64,000 nt of DNA from a virus. Location: positions 1-64,000 of the IMG/VR virus record IMGVR_UViG_3300022745_000018. One strand, written 5' to 3'. This document shows, in pieces, positions 63,581 to 64,000 of the stretch. The translations under genes and the position numbers were made by a program. The first letter of the stretch is position 1; each line of letters opens with the position of its first letter. The notes under the pieces were generated by a model, which made no database searches, had not been told where the DNA came from, and saw nothing but the letters and a program-made list of their open reading frames with translations.

Positions 63581-64000
63581 TTAGGCTGTAGTTTCTTCAG
63601 CCATCAATGCAGCCAGTTCGGCCTGCAACTCATCGATGGTTTTGGTACCCAGCGATTCATTGCGTTTGGTTTCGATCAATTCCATGATCTTCTGTGCAGA
63701 AGCATTGCGATGGGCACGACGTTCAGCAGTGACTTTCTCGGCTTTCTTGATCTCGATGATCTCTTTCAAGACATCAAGAGCGATAGCCGATTCACGGTCA
63801 ACTTTCGTCGGTTCACCAGTGACGAACGAAGGAACCTCAGCGTCTTTGCGCTTCTTGAAGATTTCCATTGCAATGGAATCCAAACTGACACGACCACCTG
63901 AAGCAGTCAACGGCAGATCAAACAGATCTTCAACGGTCAAGATGCCTTTGGTTGTCGCAAAGCGAAGTTTCAAACGGGCTGCTTGCAAAAATACATTCAT
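63581..64000 (-). CDS. Conserved phage protein of unknown function
   Basis: 139 residues, complete: ATG occupies the last three bases of the window. The opening FLQAARLKLRFATTKGILTV, EDLFDLPLTA segment and the closing TIDELQAELAALMAEE belong to a family I recognise from many phages (start FxEAxRxKLRFxTxKGxLxxEDLWDLPL), with no known function. The centre is a charged helix (EIIEIKKAEKVTAERRAHRN). It is convergent with the terminase and probably belongs to a leftward operon that begins outside the window. Confidence 0.75.
   Translation of the reverse strand: MNVFLQAARLKLRFATTKGILTVEDLFDLPLTASGGRVSLDSIAMEIFKKRKDAEVPSFVTGEPTKVDRESAIALDVLKEIIEIKKAEKVTAERRAHRNASAQKIMELIETKRNESLGTKTIDELQAELAALMAEETTA

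Overview
The window comes from a tailed phage of the T4 superfamily (contractile-tailed myovirus). It carries T4-type replication genes (gp41, gp43, gp44, gp45, gp61, gp62, UvsX, UvsY, UvsW, RegA), T4-type virion genes (gp13 to gp16 and gp18 to gp23), T4-type nucleotide metabolism (NrdA, NrdB, thymidylate synthase, dCMP hydroxymethylase gp42) and AT-rich late promoter boxes. The host cannot be deduced from the sequence. No tRNA, rRNA or CRISPR array was recognised.

Layout. Positions 1-10,300 (minus strand) hold short accessory genes, mostly of unknown function, joined by ATGA overlaps. They are served by a local promoter family (ACTACA, 15 nt, TAnnAT) and include an RlmN/Cfr-like radical SAM enzyme, thymidylate synthase and a phosphoesterase. 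Positions 10,344-17,185 hold nrdB, nrdA, primase, uvsW, uvsY and a tube-like protein. Positions 17,449-38,185 are the virion block: major capsid, scaffold, prohead protease, portal, tube, sheath, small terminase and neck proteins, with a candidate lysis cassette between gp13 and gp14. In this block the scaffold and two neighbouring proteins carry many copies of an HRDGDKPA repeat. Positions 38,318-48,307 hold the replisome (gp41, UvsX, gp43, Hsp20, RegA, gp62, gp44, gp45). Positions 48,364-55,618 are a DNA-modification and nucleotide cluster: a C5-methyltransferase-like protein, two glycosyltransferases, an HxGH nucleotidyltransferase, a HAD-kinase fusion, gp42, a dNMP kinase and an exonuclease. 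A 596-bp divergent intergenic region (55,619-56,214) holds promoters facing both ways and several perfect palindromes. Positions 56,215-63,562 (plus strand) hold a DinG/XPD-type helicase, a RecB/Cas4-type nuclease, a PAAR tip protein and the large terminase.

The most striking feature is the large terminase (TerL). Its coding sequence is fractured into three separate genes by two split inteins, each interrupted by a free-standing HNH homing-endonuclease gene. Both inteins have a short N-half and a long C-half. A working packaging motor would need two protein trans-splicing reactions, the first of which rebuilds the Walker B motif. The second endonuclease gene is frameshifted next to a perfect 22-bp palindrome.

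How the genes may work together: gp42, the dNMP kinase and ribonucleotide reductase would supply hydroxymethyl-dCTP, and the glycosyltransferases plus a phage-encoded activation route (HAD-kinase and nucleotidyltransferase) could decorate the resulting 5-hydroxymethylcytosine DNA. Early genes appear to use TTTACA-17-TAnnAT promoters and virion genes AATAAATA-type late boxes. Several promoters are embedded in terminator-like inverted repeats. Two genes near the left end appear frameshifted at short homopolymers, so sequencing error cannot be excluded there.
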